Origin: Xanthomonas arboricola
GTDB taxonomy: Bacteria; Pseudomonadota; Gammaproteobacteria; Xanthomonadales; Xanthomonadaceae
Direction of reading: 5' to 3'
Assembly: GCF_002940665.1 (NCBI RefSeq)
Contig: NZ_MIGY01000001.1
Coordinates: forward strand, 186,001-250,000
DNA: 64,000 nucleotides
The position numbers and the translations under genes were made by a program. This document shows positions 37,899 through 46,618 of this stretch, piece by piece. The notes under the pieces were generated by a model, which saw nothing but the letters and a program-made list of their open reading frames with translations, was not told where the DNA came from and searched no databases. Numbering within the stretch: the stretch's first letter is position 1; each line of letters starts with the position of its first letter.

Positions 37899-38599
37899 CG
37901 ATGCGGCCGGTGATTGAACATCAGCACCAGGCTGAGCATCAGCGCACCCAGCGCCGAGTACAGCACCTTGTCCGGGGTGAGGATGCTGAAGGCGACCAGC
38001 ATCAGCATCGCATCGAAACTCATCTGCACCTTGCCGGCGCTCCAGCCGCGCTCGCGCTGCAGGTACACCGCCAGGATGCCGATGCCGCCCAGGCTGCCGC
38101 GGTGGCGGATGAAGAACAGGATGCCCAGGCCCGCCAGCGCGCCGCCGACGATTGCCGAAAACAGCGTGCTGATGTGCGCGTAGTCGGCCCAGCGCGGTAG
38201 CAGGTCGGTGAGCGCACCGCAGGCGCCCACTGCGGCAAAGGTCTTCAAGGTGAATTCCCAGCCCATGCGGCGCACGCTCAGCCAATAGAACGGCAGGTTG
38301 ACCAGCACGAACACCAGGCCGAAATTCCAGTGCAATGCGTAATGCAGCAGGAACGCCACGCCGGCCATGCCGCCGATCATCAGGCCGCCCTTGGCGAAGA
38401 TCGCCAGGCCCAGCGACGCCACCAGCGTCGCCAGCACCATGCCCTGCACGTCCTCGGCCACCGAGTGGTGAAACGCATGATCGTCGGCCGCAGTGCCGGC
38501 CGAATCCGGTGGCGGCGTCAACGGACCGGAAGTCATCACTGTGCCGTCGTCGGGCAACGGCTGCTGCTCCGGACGGAGATCGGAATCGGGAAGGCTCAC
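37883..38599 (-). CDS. YitT family membrane protein
   Basis: The 238-residue inner-membrane protein has a polar N-terminal 45 residues and then five or six helices, with IFAKGGLMIGGMAGVAFLLHY, FVLVNLPFYWLSVRRMGWEF and RHRGSLGGIGILAVYLQR as typical YitT landmarks. It lacks the C-terminal DUF2179 domain of longer relatives. Function unknown. The start codon is GTG. Its 3' end overlaps that of tag on the other strand. Confidence 0.85.
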   Translation of the reverse strand: MSLPDSDLRPEQQPLPDDGTVMTSGPLTPPPDSAGTAADDHAFHHSVAEDVQGMVLATLVASLGLAIFAKGGLMIGGMAGVAFLLHYALHWNFGLVFVLVNLPFYWLSVRRMGWEFTLKTFAAVGACGALTDLLPRWADYAHISTLFSAIVGGALAGLGILFFIRHRGSLGGIGILAVYLQRERGWSAGKVQMSFDAMLMLVAFSILTPDKVLYSALGALMLSLVLMFNHRPHRYMGV

Positions 38600-38837
38600 G
38601 GACTGGGCACTGCGGTGGGGTGCGGATATTAGACACTATCGGCGCACCTGGTTACATCTGAAACATCACGCCATTCGCGCGTTGCGACGCCGCGCGTTCA
38701 TCGAGCGCAGCGGCGTCCACCGCCGCATCGCGCAGGACACAGCTGCACGCAGGGCGCTGCATTGAATCCGGCGCAGGCCGTCCCGTTCGCATGCACCCCC
38801 GGCCATCCGTCACCGCGTGCCACGCGCCTGCAGGCGC

Positions 38838-39968
38838 TCAGCGAACCTCGGCGATCTCCACGCCATCCAGGCCCTGCGCCAGGGTCTTGGCGTCGCCGCC
38901 CTGCGAGAGCTTGATGCGCAGGCGCACCTCGTTCTGCGAGTCGGCGTAGCGCAGCGCGTCTTCGTAGCTGATCTCGCCGGCCTGGTACAGCTCGAACAGG
39001 CTCTGGTCGAAGGTGCGCATGCCCAGGTTGGTGGACTCCTTCATGATCTCCTTGAGCTTGTGGATCTCGCCGTCGCGGATGTAATCCTGCACCAGCGGTG
39101 TACCCAGCATGATCTCCATCGCCACGCGACGGCCGCGGCCATCCGGGGTGGGGATCAACTGCTGCGCGACCACGCCCTTGAGATTGAGCGACAGATCCAT
39201 CAACAGCTGGTTGCGCCGGTCTTCCGGGAAGAAGTTGATGATGCGGTCCATCGCCTGGTTGGCGTTGTTGGCGTGCAGGGTGCACAGCACCAGATGGCCG
39301 GTTTCGGCGAAGGCCACGGCGTGTTCCATGCCTTCTCGGGTGCGCACCTCGCCGATCATGATCACGTCCGGCGCCTGGCGCAGTGTGTTTTTCAGCGCGT
39401 TTTCCCAGCTATCGGTATCGATGCCGACTTCGCGCTGGGTGATGATGCAGCCCTCGTGCTTGTGCACGAATTCGATCGGGTCTTCGATGGTGATGATGTG
39501 CCCGGTGGAATTCTGGTTGCGGTAACCGATCATCGCCGCCAGCGAGGTGGACTTGCCGGTCCCGGTGGCGCCGACAAAGATGATGATGCCGCGCTTGGTC
39601 ATCGCCAGCGTCTTGATCACCGGCGGCAGGCTCAATTCTTCCACCGTGGGAATGCGCGTTTCGATCCGGCGCAGCACCATGCCGACTTGGTTGCGCTGGT
39701 AGAAGCAGCTCACGCGAAAGCGCCCGACCCCGGACACGCCGATGGCGAAATTGCACTCGTGGGTCTTTTCGAACTCTTCGCGCTGCGACGGCGTCATCAC
39801 GTTCAGCACCAGGTCGCGACTCTGTTGCGCGGTCAGCGGCGTCTGGGTGATCGGACTGATCTTGCCATGCACCTTGATCGCCGGCGGCATCCCCGAGGTG
39901 ATGAACAGATCCGACGCCTTCTGGTGCGCCATCAGCTTGAGGAAGGAGGTGAAGTCGATGGTGCTCAT
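38838..39968 (-). CDS. pilU: Type IV pilus retraction ATPase, PilU
   Basis: The 376-residue hexameric ATPase assists PilT in pulling back type IV pili. It has Walker A FVGATGTGKSTSLAAMIG, the Asp box IITIEDPIEFVH, Walker B DVIMIGEVRTREGMEHAV and the His box ETGHLVLCTLHANNANQ. The N-terminal MSTIDFTSFLKLMAHQKASD fits PilU. The stop is followed directly by a 14-base palindrome GCGCCTGCAGGCGC. It lies after pilT on the same strand, with 113 bases and a repeat array between. Confidence 0.95.
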   Translation of the reverse strand: MSTIDFTSFLKLMAHQKASDLFITSGMPPAIKVHGKISPITQTPLTAQQSRDLVLNVMTPSQREEFEKTHECNFAIGVSGVGRFRVSCFYQRNQVGMVLRRIETRIPTVEELSLPPVIKTLAMTKRGIIIFVGATGTGKSTSLAAMIGYRNQNSTGHIITIEDPIEFVHKHEGCIITQREVGIDTDSWENALKNTLRQAPDVIMIGEVRTREGMEHAVAFAETGHLVLCTLHANNANQAMDRIINFFPEDRRNQLLMDLSLNLKGVVAQQLIPTPDGRGRRVAMEIMLGTPLVQDYIRDGEIHKLKEIMKESTNLGMRTFDQSLFELYQAGEISYEDALRYADSQNEVRLRIKLSQGGDAKTLAQGLDGVEIAEVR

Positions 39969-39986
39969 GGCGTGCTCCTCGGGAGC

Positions 39987-40080
39987 AGGGATTCGGGATG
40001 GGAGATTCGGGATTCGCAAGAGCGGGGTCCGGTCCGGGAAATCGCCGTTGCGAATCCCCAATCCCGAACCCCGAATCCCG
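39987..40080. repeat. Inverted GATTCGGG repeat array between pilT and pilU
   Basis: Left part GGGATTCGGGATGGGAG and GATTCGGGATTCG, right part CGAATCCCCAATCCCGA and CCCCGAATCCCG, about 35 bases apart. The arms are complementary over most of their length, so the transcript could fold into a long hairpin between pilT and pilU. Confidence 0.75.
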
Positions 40081-40081
40081 G

Positions 40082-41119
40082 CTACTCGAATATCCGCTTG
40101 TCCTTGGCGTACTCGCGGGCCTGGTTGCGCGTGATCAGGCTGCGCTTGACCAGGTCCTGCAGATGCTGGTCGAGCGTCTGCATGCCGTACTGCTGACCGG
40201 TCTGGATCGAGGAATACATCTGCGCCACCTTGTCCTCGCGGATCAGGTTACGGATGGCCGGGGTGCCGACCATGATTTCCCAGGCCGCGGTGCGTCCGCC
40301 GCCGACCTTCTTCAGCAGCGCCTGCGAAATCACCGCACGCAAAGATTCGGACAGCATCGAGCGCACCATCGGCTTTTCGCCGGCCGGGAACACGTCGATG
40401 ATGCGGTCGATGGTCTTGGCGGCCGAGCTGGTGTGCAGGGTGCCGAACACCAGGTGGCCGGTTTCCGCAGCGGTCAACGCCAGGCGGATGGTTTCCAGAT
40501 CGCGCAATTCGCCGACCAGGATGATGTCCGGGTCTTCGCGCAGCGCCGAGCGCAGTGCCTCGTTGAAGCCGTGCGTATCGCGGTGCACTTCGCGCTGATT
40601 GATCAGGCACTTCTGCGAGGTATGCACGAATTCGATCGGATCCTCGACAGTGAGGATGTGGCCGTATTCGTTCTTGTTGATGTAGTCGATCATGCCGGCG
40701 AGCGTGGTCGACTTTCCCGAGCCGGTCGGGCCGGTCACCAGGATCAAGCCCTGCGGCTGGTCGATCAACTGGCGAAAGATCGGCGGGCAGCCCAGGTCTT
40801 CCAGCGTCAGCACTTCGGAAGGAATGGTACGGAACACCGCACCGGCGCCGCGGTTCTGGTTGAACGCATTGACGCGGAAGCGCGCCAGCGACGGAATCTC
40901 GAACGAGAAGTCGACCTCGAGAAATTCCTCGTAATCGCGACGCTGCTTGTCCGACATGATGTCGTAGACCAGCGCGTGTACCTGCTTGTGGTCCAGGGCC
41001 GGAATATTGATCCGACGGACATCGCCATCGACACGGATCATCGGCGGCAAGCCGGCCGACAGATGCAGGTCCGATGCCTTGTTCTTGACAGAAAACGCCA
41101 ATAGTTCAGCGATATCCAT
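40082..41119 (-). CDS. pilT: Type IV pilus retraction ATPase, PilT
   Basis: PilT drives pilus retraction for twitching motility. The 345-residue product has Walker A VTGPTGSGKSTTLAGMID, Asp box LTVEDPIEFVH, Walker B DIILVGELRDLETIRLAL and His box ETGHLVFGTLHTSSAAKTIDR. Its N-terminus MDIAELLAFSVKNKASDLHL and the AIRNLIRE segment (the AIRNLIRE retraction motif) are typical. The open frame extends to 41833, but ATG 41119 is the family start. The yggS-proC pair is divergent. Confidence 0.96.
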   Translation of the reverse strand: MDIAELLAFSVKNKASDLHLSAGLPPMIRVDGDVRRINIPALDHKQVHALVYDIMSDKQRRDYEEFLEVDFSFEIPSLARFRVNAFNQNRGAGAVFRTIPSEVLTLEDLGCPPIFRQLIDQPQGLILVTGPTGSGKSTTLAGMIDYINKNEYGHILTVEDPIEFVHTSQKCLINQREVHRDTHGFNEALRSALREDPDIILVGELRDLETIRLALTAAETGHLVFGTLHTSSAAKTIDRIIDVFPAGEKPMVRSMLSESLRAVISQALLKKVGGGRTAAWEIMVGTPAIRNLIREDKVAQMYSSIQTGQQYGMQTLDQHLQDLVKRSLITRNQAREYAKDKRIFE

Positions 41120-41440
41120 GCGCTGCTTTTCCCCTAGGCTGCGATTGGAAGGTACTCCCCAAGCGGCAGTATAGCGTTCTGGCTGCTGGCGGGAAGCGGC
41201 GCGCGGCCGGTTCAGGCCGGCATCGTCGCGCGGGCCTGAAGGCGTTGGTCTGGAGCCGCGGCGCGGGCACGGCCGATGCCTGGGCAGCTCCGGCATCGGC
41301 CGCCAGCTCGCCTCGCTGTGGGCCGGCCCGGCGCGTCCATGGGCCATGGCCGCGTCATTGGCCGGCCCGGTTCGGCGACCCGGCTGGAAGGACGCAGCCG
41401 GGGGCGGCACTATAGCGTTCCTTCCCACCTGGATTGCCAC
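41120..41440. other. Structured divergent gap between pilT and yggS
   Basis: An 11-pair inverted repeat, CGGCCGATGCC and GGCATCGGCCG, lies at 41270-41302, and GGCCATGGCC-like palindromes follow at about 41340. The decamer TATAGCGTTC occurs at both ends (41170 and 41411). Its minus-strand reading gives TATACT near pilT, a fair -10, while on the plus strand it gives TATAGC about 25 bases before yggS. The -35 boxes are unclear. Confidence 0.4.
41270..41302 (+). other. Perfect 11-pair hairpin in the yggS leader region
   Basis: CGGCCGATGCC and GGCATCGGCCG pair perfectly around an 11-base loop. No T-run follows. It may be the end of an upstream leader or a regulatory structure. Confidence 0.45.
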
Positions 41441-42133
41441 GTGCCGGCTTCGTCGCTGCAGCAGATTCTCGATGCCATCCACGCCGCCGCGACTCCACAC
41501 GCGCGCACCGATGTGCGCCTGCTGGCGGTGTCCAAGACCCGACCGGCGGACGCGGTTGCCGCGCTGGCGGCGCAGGGCCAGCGCGCATTCGGCGAAAACT
41601 ACGTGCAGGAAGCGCAAACAAAGATCGCCCAACTGCAGATGCTGGGACTGGAGTGGCATCTGATCGGCCACCTGCAATCCAACAAGGCCGAACTGGCCAG
41701 CCAGTGGTTCGACTGGGTGCAGACCGTGGACCGCGCCAAGCTGATCGCGCCGCTGGTCAACCACCGCCCGGCCGATCGCACCCCGTTGAATGTGCTGATC
41801 CAGGTCAATATCGACGACGAGGACAGCAAGCACGGTTGCGCGCCGGAAGCGGTCGACGGGCTGGCCGCGGCCATCGCGCTACAGCCGCGGCTGCAATTGC
41901 GCGGCCTGATGGCGATTCCCGCGCCATTCCCCGAGCAGGCGCGCCGCATGGCGGCGTTCACCCGCATGCAGGCACTGTTCGAAGAGCTCAAGCGCCGCTA
42001 CCCGCAGGTGGATACCTTGTCGATGGGCATGAGCTCGGATTTTGCCGAAGCGATTGCGGCCGGCGCGACCATGGTGCGGGTCGGGACTGCGTTGTTCGGC
42101 GAACGCGGCTCGTCGGCTACTGCAGCGTCCTGA
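41441..42133 (+). CDS. yggS: PLP-binding YggS family protein
   Basis: The 230-residue TIM-barrel protein binds pyridoxal phosphate and helps keep its level stable; it is not an enzyme of known reaction. It has VRLLAVSKTRPADAV with the PLP lysine, GENYVQEAQTKI, WHLIGHLQSNKA and SMGMSSDFAEAIAAGATMVR near the end. GTG 41441 is the nearest start to the family N-terminus. It precedes proC, as in many bacteria, with a 58-base gap. Confidence 0.9.
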   Translation: MPASSLQQILDAIHAAATPHARTDVRLLAVSKTRPADAVAALAAQGQRAFGENYVQEAQTKIAQLQMLGLEWHLIGHLQSNKAELASQWFDWVQTVDRAKLIAPLVNHRPADRTPLNVLIQVNIDDEDSKHGCAPEAVDGLAAAIALQPRLQLRGLMAIPAPFPEQARRMAAFTRMQALFEELKRRYPQVDTLSMGMSSDFAEAIAAGATMVRVGTALFGERGSSATAAS

Positions 42134-42191
42134 CCGTTTTTCCCGATCAGCCTCGCCCAGCACGCTGTGTCCTCTTACTTAAGGTGTCGCA

Positions 42192-43040
42192 ATGACTCTG
42201 CCCTCCTCGCCCTCGCCTTCTGCCGCTGCGCTTACCGCATTCGTCGGCGGCGGCAACATGGCGCGCAGCCTGATTGCCGGGCTGATCCGGCAAGGCGTGC
42301 CCGCGGCCAGCATCCGCGTCGCCGAGCCGGTGGCCGACCTGCGCGATGCGCTGTCGCGCGACTTCGGCGTACATGTTGTGGAGCAGGCGCGCAGCGCCGT
42401 GGACGGCGCAGCCCTCTGGGTGCTGGCGGTCAAGCCGCAGGTGCTGCCAGGGGTATGCGCGCAGCTGGCCGATCTTGCGCAGGCGCAGCAGCCGCTGCTG
42501 CTGTCCATTGCCGCCGGCATCACCGCTCCGCAGCTGGATCGCTGGTCCGGCGGCGACCTTGCGGTGGTGCGCGCAATGCCCAATACGCCCGCCCTGCTCG
42601 GCGCCGGCGTGACCGGGTTGTACGCCAATCCACGCGTGTCCGAGGCGCAACGCGCGCAGGCGGCCGGCTTGCTGGAGAGCGCCGGTGTCACCGTCTGGAT
42701 CGACGACGAGGCGCAGATGGACGCGGTGACCGCGGTGTCCGGCAGTGGGCCGGCCTATCTCTTTCTGCTGGCCGAAGCGATGGAGGCCGCCGCGCAGGCA
42801 CAAGGCCTGCCGGCCGAGACCGCACGCACGCTGGTGCTGCAGACCCTGCTCGGCGCCTCGCGCATGCTGACCGAATCGGGAGAAGCACCGGCACTGCTCC
42901 GCCGCCGGGTGACTTCGCCCAACGGCACCACGCAGGCGGCAATCGAGACATTTCAGGCCGGCCAGTTCGAAGCGCTCACCGCCAGGGCGATTGCCGCAGC
43001 GACCGAGCGCGGCCGCAGCCTCTCGGCGGCCAATGACTAG
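42192..43040 (+). CDS. proC: Pyrroline-5-carboxylate reductase
   Basis: This enzyme makes proline from pyrroline-5-carboxylate with NAD(P)H. The 282-residue protein has the Rossmann start FVGGGNMARSLIAGLI, VLAVKPQVLPGV, RAMPNTPALLGAGVTGLYA and the C-terminal dimer motif AVSGSGPAYLFLLAEAMEAA, then VTSPNGTTQAAI. It is cotranscribed with yggS. Confidence 0.96.
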   Translation: MTLPSSPSPSAAALTAFVGGGNMARSLIAGLIRQGVPAASIRVAEPVADLRDALSRDFGVHVVEQARSAVDGAALWVLAVKPQVLPGVCAQLADLAQAQQPLLLSIAAGITAPQLDRWSGGDLAVVRAMPNTPALLGAGVTGLYANPRVSEAQRAQAAGLLESAGVTVWIDDEAQMDAVTAVSGSGPAYLFLLAEAMEAAAQAQGLPAETARTLVLQTLLGASRMLTESGEAPALLRRRVTSPNGTTQAAIETFQAGQFEALTARAIAAATERGRSLSAAND

Positions 43041-43638
43041 GCCGCCTGTGACCGGGCATCATCCGGATTAGGAATGTTCCGCAGCGGCCGGCCGGGTCGC
43101 GCGCAGGACAGCCACGGCAATTGCGCAGTGGAACCGTCACGCAACGCAGCGCACCGGCCCTTGTCGGGTGTGGAAAAATCCGGCGCACGCTGCCGGCGCC
43201 CACGGCAGCAGCGGCGCGAACGCAGCGGATTGGCTGATCAGAACAAGGCCTCAGGAACGTGCGCCAGCAGTTGGCGACGCAAACCTGTCCTGCACCGCAC
43301 GGCCACGCGACGCTTGATCGCGGCAGCGAACGCCACCGGCGGCAGCACACTTTGGCCAACGCTCGGCGCCCAGCACGCGGCGAAAACGCCCAGATGCCTG
43401 CGCGCAAACGATCTGCTGCTATGCGTCAGACACCGCGTCTGCCTGCGCATCGCAGCCGCGTCGACAGCGCTTTCGCCGAGGTTTTCTGCCACCGGTGAAC
43501 GAATCCCCGTCAAAAGACGCTTTTTTTCCGTCGTTTCATCGTTTCCCTATTGGCGGCGCGCAGCAGTTGCCCTACATTTCGCGTTGCCGACTGGGTCGGC
43601 AGACCCAACACCACCAACGATCACGGAACACATAACTC
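43041..43638. other. Gap upstream of the HU gene
   Basis: No gene is supported; frames here are short and arginine-rich. The 3' part has a T-run (TTTTTTT at 43521) and a candidate promoter just before the HU gene. The 5' part shows no structure that I recognise. Confidence 0.4.
43549..43578 (+). promoter_or_regulatory. Candidate promoter of the HU-like gene
   Basis: TTGGCG and TACATT with an 18-base spacer lie 60 bases before the ATG. Four and five of six positions match the sigma70 consensus. Confidence 0.35.
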
Positions 43639-44064
43639 ATGGCAAAAACCGCCGCTAAGAAGGCTGCCCCCAAGAAGGCAGTGAAAAAGGTCGCCGCGAC
43701 CAAGACCGCAAAGCCGGCCAAGGCCGCTGCTGCCAAGTCCGCTGCGCCGAAGCCGATCAAGGAAGCGCTGAGCAAGACCGGCCTGGTCGCGCACATTGCC
43801 GAATCCACCCAGCTGGCTCCGAAGGACGTCCGCGCCGTTCTGGCTACGCTGGAATCGGCCGCACATTCGTCGCTGAGCAAGAAGGGCGCCGGTTCGTTCA
43901 CCCTGCCGGGCATGCTGAAGCTGACCAGCGTCCATGTGCCGGCCAAGCCGAAGCGCAAGGGCATCAACCCGTTCACCAAGGAAGAGCAGACCTTCGCGGC
44001 CAAGCCGGCCAGCTTCAAGGTCAAGGCTCGCCTGCTGAAGAAACTGAAGGACGCCGCGCTCTAA
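43639..44064 (+). CDS. HU-family DNA-binding protein with lysine/alanine-rich tail
   Basis: The 141-residue protein has an HU/IHF fold from about residue 40 (ALSKTGLVAHIAEST, GAGSFTLPGMLKL, then AKPKRKGINPFTKEEQTF). It is preceded by a 38-residue tail of alanine and lysine repeats (KTAAKKAAPKKAVKKVAATK). Such tails resemble histone H1 and add non-specific DNA binding. It probably shapes the nucleoid. A strong intrinsic terminator follows. Codon use is biased to AAG and GCC, as in highly expressed genes. Confidence 0.9.
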   Translation: MAKTAAKKAAPKKAVKKVAATKTAKPAKAAAAKSAAPKPIKEALSKTGLVAHIAESTQLAPKDVRAVLATLESAAHSSLSKKGAGSFTLPGMLKLTSVHVPAKPKRKGINPFTKEEQTFAAKPASFKVKARLLKKLKDAAL

Positions 44065-44087
44065 TCGAGCACGCCTCCGGTGTCACG

Positions 44088-44115
44088 AAGGCGGCCTGCG
44101 GGCCGTCTTTTTTTT
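44088..44115 (+). terminator. Intrinsic terminator of the HU-like gene
   Basis: AAGGCGGCC-TGCG-GGCCGTCTT forms a nine-pair stem (one G-T pair), followed by eight T residues. Confidence 0.9.
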
Positions 44116-44199
44116 GAGCGTGCAGGACCGCCCGCGGCACTCCCCACATGCCGCTCATCGCCGCTTGCCTACCCTGCACGCTGATTTGCAACGCAGCAG

Positions 44200-44820
44200 G
44201 TGCATGTGACCGGCCCATCGTCTCCTGGCCCATCCACACCGCCGTCATCGGCAACCCGTAGCCCTGCACGCCGCGTGCGCCGGCTGCTGGTGTCGATCGC
44301 GCTGCTGTGCGCCCTGGGTGTCGCCGCGCCTTGGGCATGGCAGTTGCCGGTTGCCGAACAACTGCGCACCAGCTGGGAGCTGTCGCGCATGTCGCCACCG
44401 GTGCAGTTGTTGGTCCCGGTTCAAGGCGTGCAGGCGCGCCGCATTGCCGACACCTTCGGCGCACCGCGCGGCCGCGACCGACGTCATGCCGGCGTGGATA
44501 TCTTCGCCCCGCGTGGCACAACGGTGCTGTCCGCGACGCGCGGAGTGGTCAGCGCCATCCGCGATCAAGGCCTGGGCGGCAAACAGGTCTGGGTGCTCGG
44601 GCCGGCAATGGAACGCCATTACTACGCGCACCTGGACGATTGGGCCGCGGGCCTGGCTGTTGGCGATATCGTCGAGCCCGGCACACCGCTTGGCATGGTC
44701 GGCACCACCGGCAACGCGCGCGGCACCCCGCCGCATCTGCACTATGGTGTCTACGGGCGCAACGGTGCGTACGATCCGCTGCCGTTGCTACGCAAACCCG
44801 TGCCACAGCCGGCACAGTGA
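44200..44820 (+). CDS. M23 (LytM) family metallopeptidase, membrane-anchored
   Basis: The 206-residue protein has a proline-rich start, a membrane anchor (RRLLVSIALLCALGVAA, about 27-45) and a C-terminal M23 domain: RRHAGVDIFAPRGT with the first histidine and aspartate, YYAHLDDW, and PPHLHYGVYG with the HxH zinc pair. All metal ligands are present, so it may cleave peptidoglycan in the periplasm. The start is uncertain, as the leader before the helix is long. Confidence 0.85.
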   Translation: MHVTGPSSPGPSTPPSSATRSPARRVRRLLVSIALLCALGVAAPWAWQLPVAEQLRTSWELSRMSPPVQLLVPVQGVQARRIADTFGAPRGRDRRHAGVDIFAPRGTTVLSATRGVVSAIRDQGLGGKQVWVLGPAMERHYYAHLDDWAAGLAVGDIVEPGTPLGMVGTTGNARGTPPHLHYGVYGRNGAYDPLPLLRKPVPQPAQ

Positions 44821-44910
44821 GCATGCTGGAACACTGCGTCATGGCCTGAGCTATCGAGGCCGTTGCCGGCTACGCCTATGGTGGAGGCAGCCCAAGGAAC
44901 GCCCCCCTCC

Positions 44911-45219
44911 ATGTCCCGAAGACGCTATCGCATTACGGTCACGCCCATCGAGAGCGATGGCCGCCCCTGCAGCGATCGCTGCACCATCGAATTCGAACAG
45001 CGCTCGCGGGCCGACTGGATGCGGCTGCTCGAGGAGCTGCACCTGCGACGCGATCTGAGCAGCGACGAATGCGCGGCGCTGACGGTCGGCTCGCAGCTGC
45101 TGGAAGACCTGGCCGCCCGCCCGCGCGCGCAGCCAAGCGATGCACTGGAGGCCTTGCGGCCAAAACTGCAGTTGCTGCTGGAGCGCCTGCAACGTGTGCA
45201 GCCGGCCGCCGGCACCTGA
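44911..45219 (+). CDS. DUF3861 small protein
   Basis: The 102-residue protein fits DUF3861: YRITVTPIESDG at the start, then a segment of alternating charged helix and a closing LRPKLQLLLERLQRV. Its function is unknown. It follows the M23 gene by 90 bases and precedes a lipoprotein gene on the same strand; the three could share a transcript. Confidence 0.78.
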   Translation: MSRRRYRITVTPIESDGRPCSDRCTIEFEQRSRADWMRLLEELHLRRDLSSDECAALTVGSQLLEDLAARPRAQPSDALEALRPKLQLLLERLQRVQPAAGT

Positions 45220-45274
45220 GACCGGCATCGCAGCGATCGCTACACTGCGTGCATCTGGGGACGAGAGATGCGCC

Positions 45275-45820
45275 ATGCGAGGGTTGGGGATCGTCATGCT
45301 TGCAGCGGCAATCGCAGGTTGCAGTTGTCATCGCAGCGCAGACCAAGAAACCGACAACGCGGCAGCGTCCTCGCACGTTGTCGCGGCGACGCAAACGCCG
45401 GGCGTCGGCTCGGGGGGCAATGCGCGCCCAACACCGCCAGGCGACGCCAGGCCCGACGATGCCGTCGCGCGCGCCAACTTCGCTAAAGCAAGCGCAACCG
45501 TGCGCCGGTACCTGGGGGCGTTGCCAGGTACGGCGCGTGGCGATGCCGACGCCCTGTGGAGCGGCGGTCGCCCTGCGCCGGTGCCTGACGATGCAGCGCT
45601 GCGCGGCATCGGCAATATCCAGTCGATGCGCATCAACAACGACCCGCCGGTCGCACTGGATCAGGAACGGCCCTCGCGCCGGATCGAAGTGCCGGTGCAG
45701 CTGATCGTGCGTACCGACACCGGCACCCAACGTCTGGTCGGCGCCTATCGGCTGCAGCCGCGCAACGGCAGCGACGACTGGGAGATCTACTCGGCCACCC
45801 TGCACCCGGTATTGCGCTAA
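45275..45820 (+). CDS. Predicted lipoprotein, unknown function
   Basis: The 181-residue product begins MRGLGIVMLAAAIAGCSCH, a lipoprotein signal with lipobox IAGC. After a low-complexity linker (about 20-55, rich in Ala, Pro, Gly) comes a compact domain with ATVRRYLGALPGT, PVQLIVRTDTGTQRLVGAYR and DDWEIYSATLHP. No family recognised. ATG 45275 is chosen for the signal. Confidence 0.75.
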   Translation: MRGLGIVMLAAAIAGCSCHRSADQETDNAAASSHVVAATQTPGVGSGGNARPTPPGDARPDDAVARANFAKASATVRRYLGALPGTARGDADALWSGGRPAPVPDDAALRGIGNIQSMRINNDPPVALDQERPSRRIEVPVQLIVRTDTGTQRLVGAYRLQPRNGSDDWEIYSATLHPVLR

Positions 45821-45875
45821 CCCACGGTTCACCGGCACTGACTAAGGTGATGTCACCTGTTGCCGGAGTCACCCG

Positions 45876-46472
45876 ATGAAACTGCGTTCGCTTGCCGGAT
45901 CCATGCTTGCCCTCGCTCTGGCGATACCGACGACCGGCGCGTGGGCGACGCCGCAGATCCAGGGACACCAGATCAGCGTACAGGGCAGCGACCTGCAGCA
46001 ATTCCTGGGCGGTCGCTTCCCGCAGACACACGATGCGCTGGGCGGCCTGGTCGAGATGACGGTCAGCAATCCGGCGCTGTCGCTTCCGCCGGGCGACCGG
46101 CTCAAGATGGCATTCGACCTGGCGCTCGCCACCGCCGGCGGCGCGCCCGCGCCGGTCGGCAATGTGACCTTGACCAGCGCACTGCGCTACGACACGGCCA
46201 AGCAGGGCTTTTATCTCGATCAACCCACCATCGACGATTTCCGCCCGGCCAACGCTGGCGCAAAACTCGACCACAGCACCCGCGAGTTGCTCAATGCCTG
46301 GCTGGCCGATTACGCGCGCAAGGAGCCGATCTATCGCATCGATCCGGCCATCGCGGCGGTGATGGGGAATGTGCAGGTGGAGTCGGTGGGTATCCACGAC
46401 GGCCGCGTCGCGGTGAATTTCAACCAGAACATCGAGCAACTGGTGCCGGCCGCTGCATTGTCCGGGAAATAG
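45876..46472 (+). CDS. DUF1439-like secreted protein
   Basis: The 198-residue protein has a signal peptide (cleavage near WAT, about residue 25) and a single domain that resembles DUF1439/YceB: FLGGRFPQTHDALGGL, VTLTSALRYDTAKQGFYLDQ and a closing RVAVNFNQNIEQLVP. YceB-like proteins are envelope lipid- or lipoprotein-associated; the role here is unknown. A bidirectional terminator lies just past it. Confidence 0.75.
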   Translation: MKLRSLAGSMLALALAIPTTGAWATPQIQGHQISVQGSDLQQFLGGRFPQTHDALGGLVEMTVSNPALSLPPGDRLKMAFDLALATAGGAPAPVGNVTLTSALRYDTAKQGFYLDQPTIDDFRPANAGAKLDHSTRELLNAWLADYARKEPIYRIDPAIAAVMGNVQVESVGIHDGRVAVNFNQNIEQLVPAAALSGK

Positions 46473-46554
46473 GCTGACGCGCTAGTTGCAATGCAGGACC
46501 GAAGCGCGCCGTCATGCCGTTGCGCCAACCTGCGCGAACGGCCATTCGGTCAAT

Positions 46555-46588
46555 ACAAAGGCCCGGCGTCATGACGTCAGGCCTTTGT
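46555..46588. terminator. Bidirectional hairpin between convergent genes
   Basis: ACAAAGGCC and GGCCTTTGT form a perfect nine-pair stem around CGGCGTCATGACGTCA, which can pair within itself. A short T-rich run lies beyond each arm. Confidence 0.65.
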
Positions 46589-46618
46589 CTTGATACTTCC
46601 AACATTGCAACGAACCGG

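Noticed and set aside
43074-43658. 194-codon frame before the HU gene
   Set aside because: Composition is arginine- and serine-rich without domain resemblance, and it runs into the HU promoter and start.
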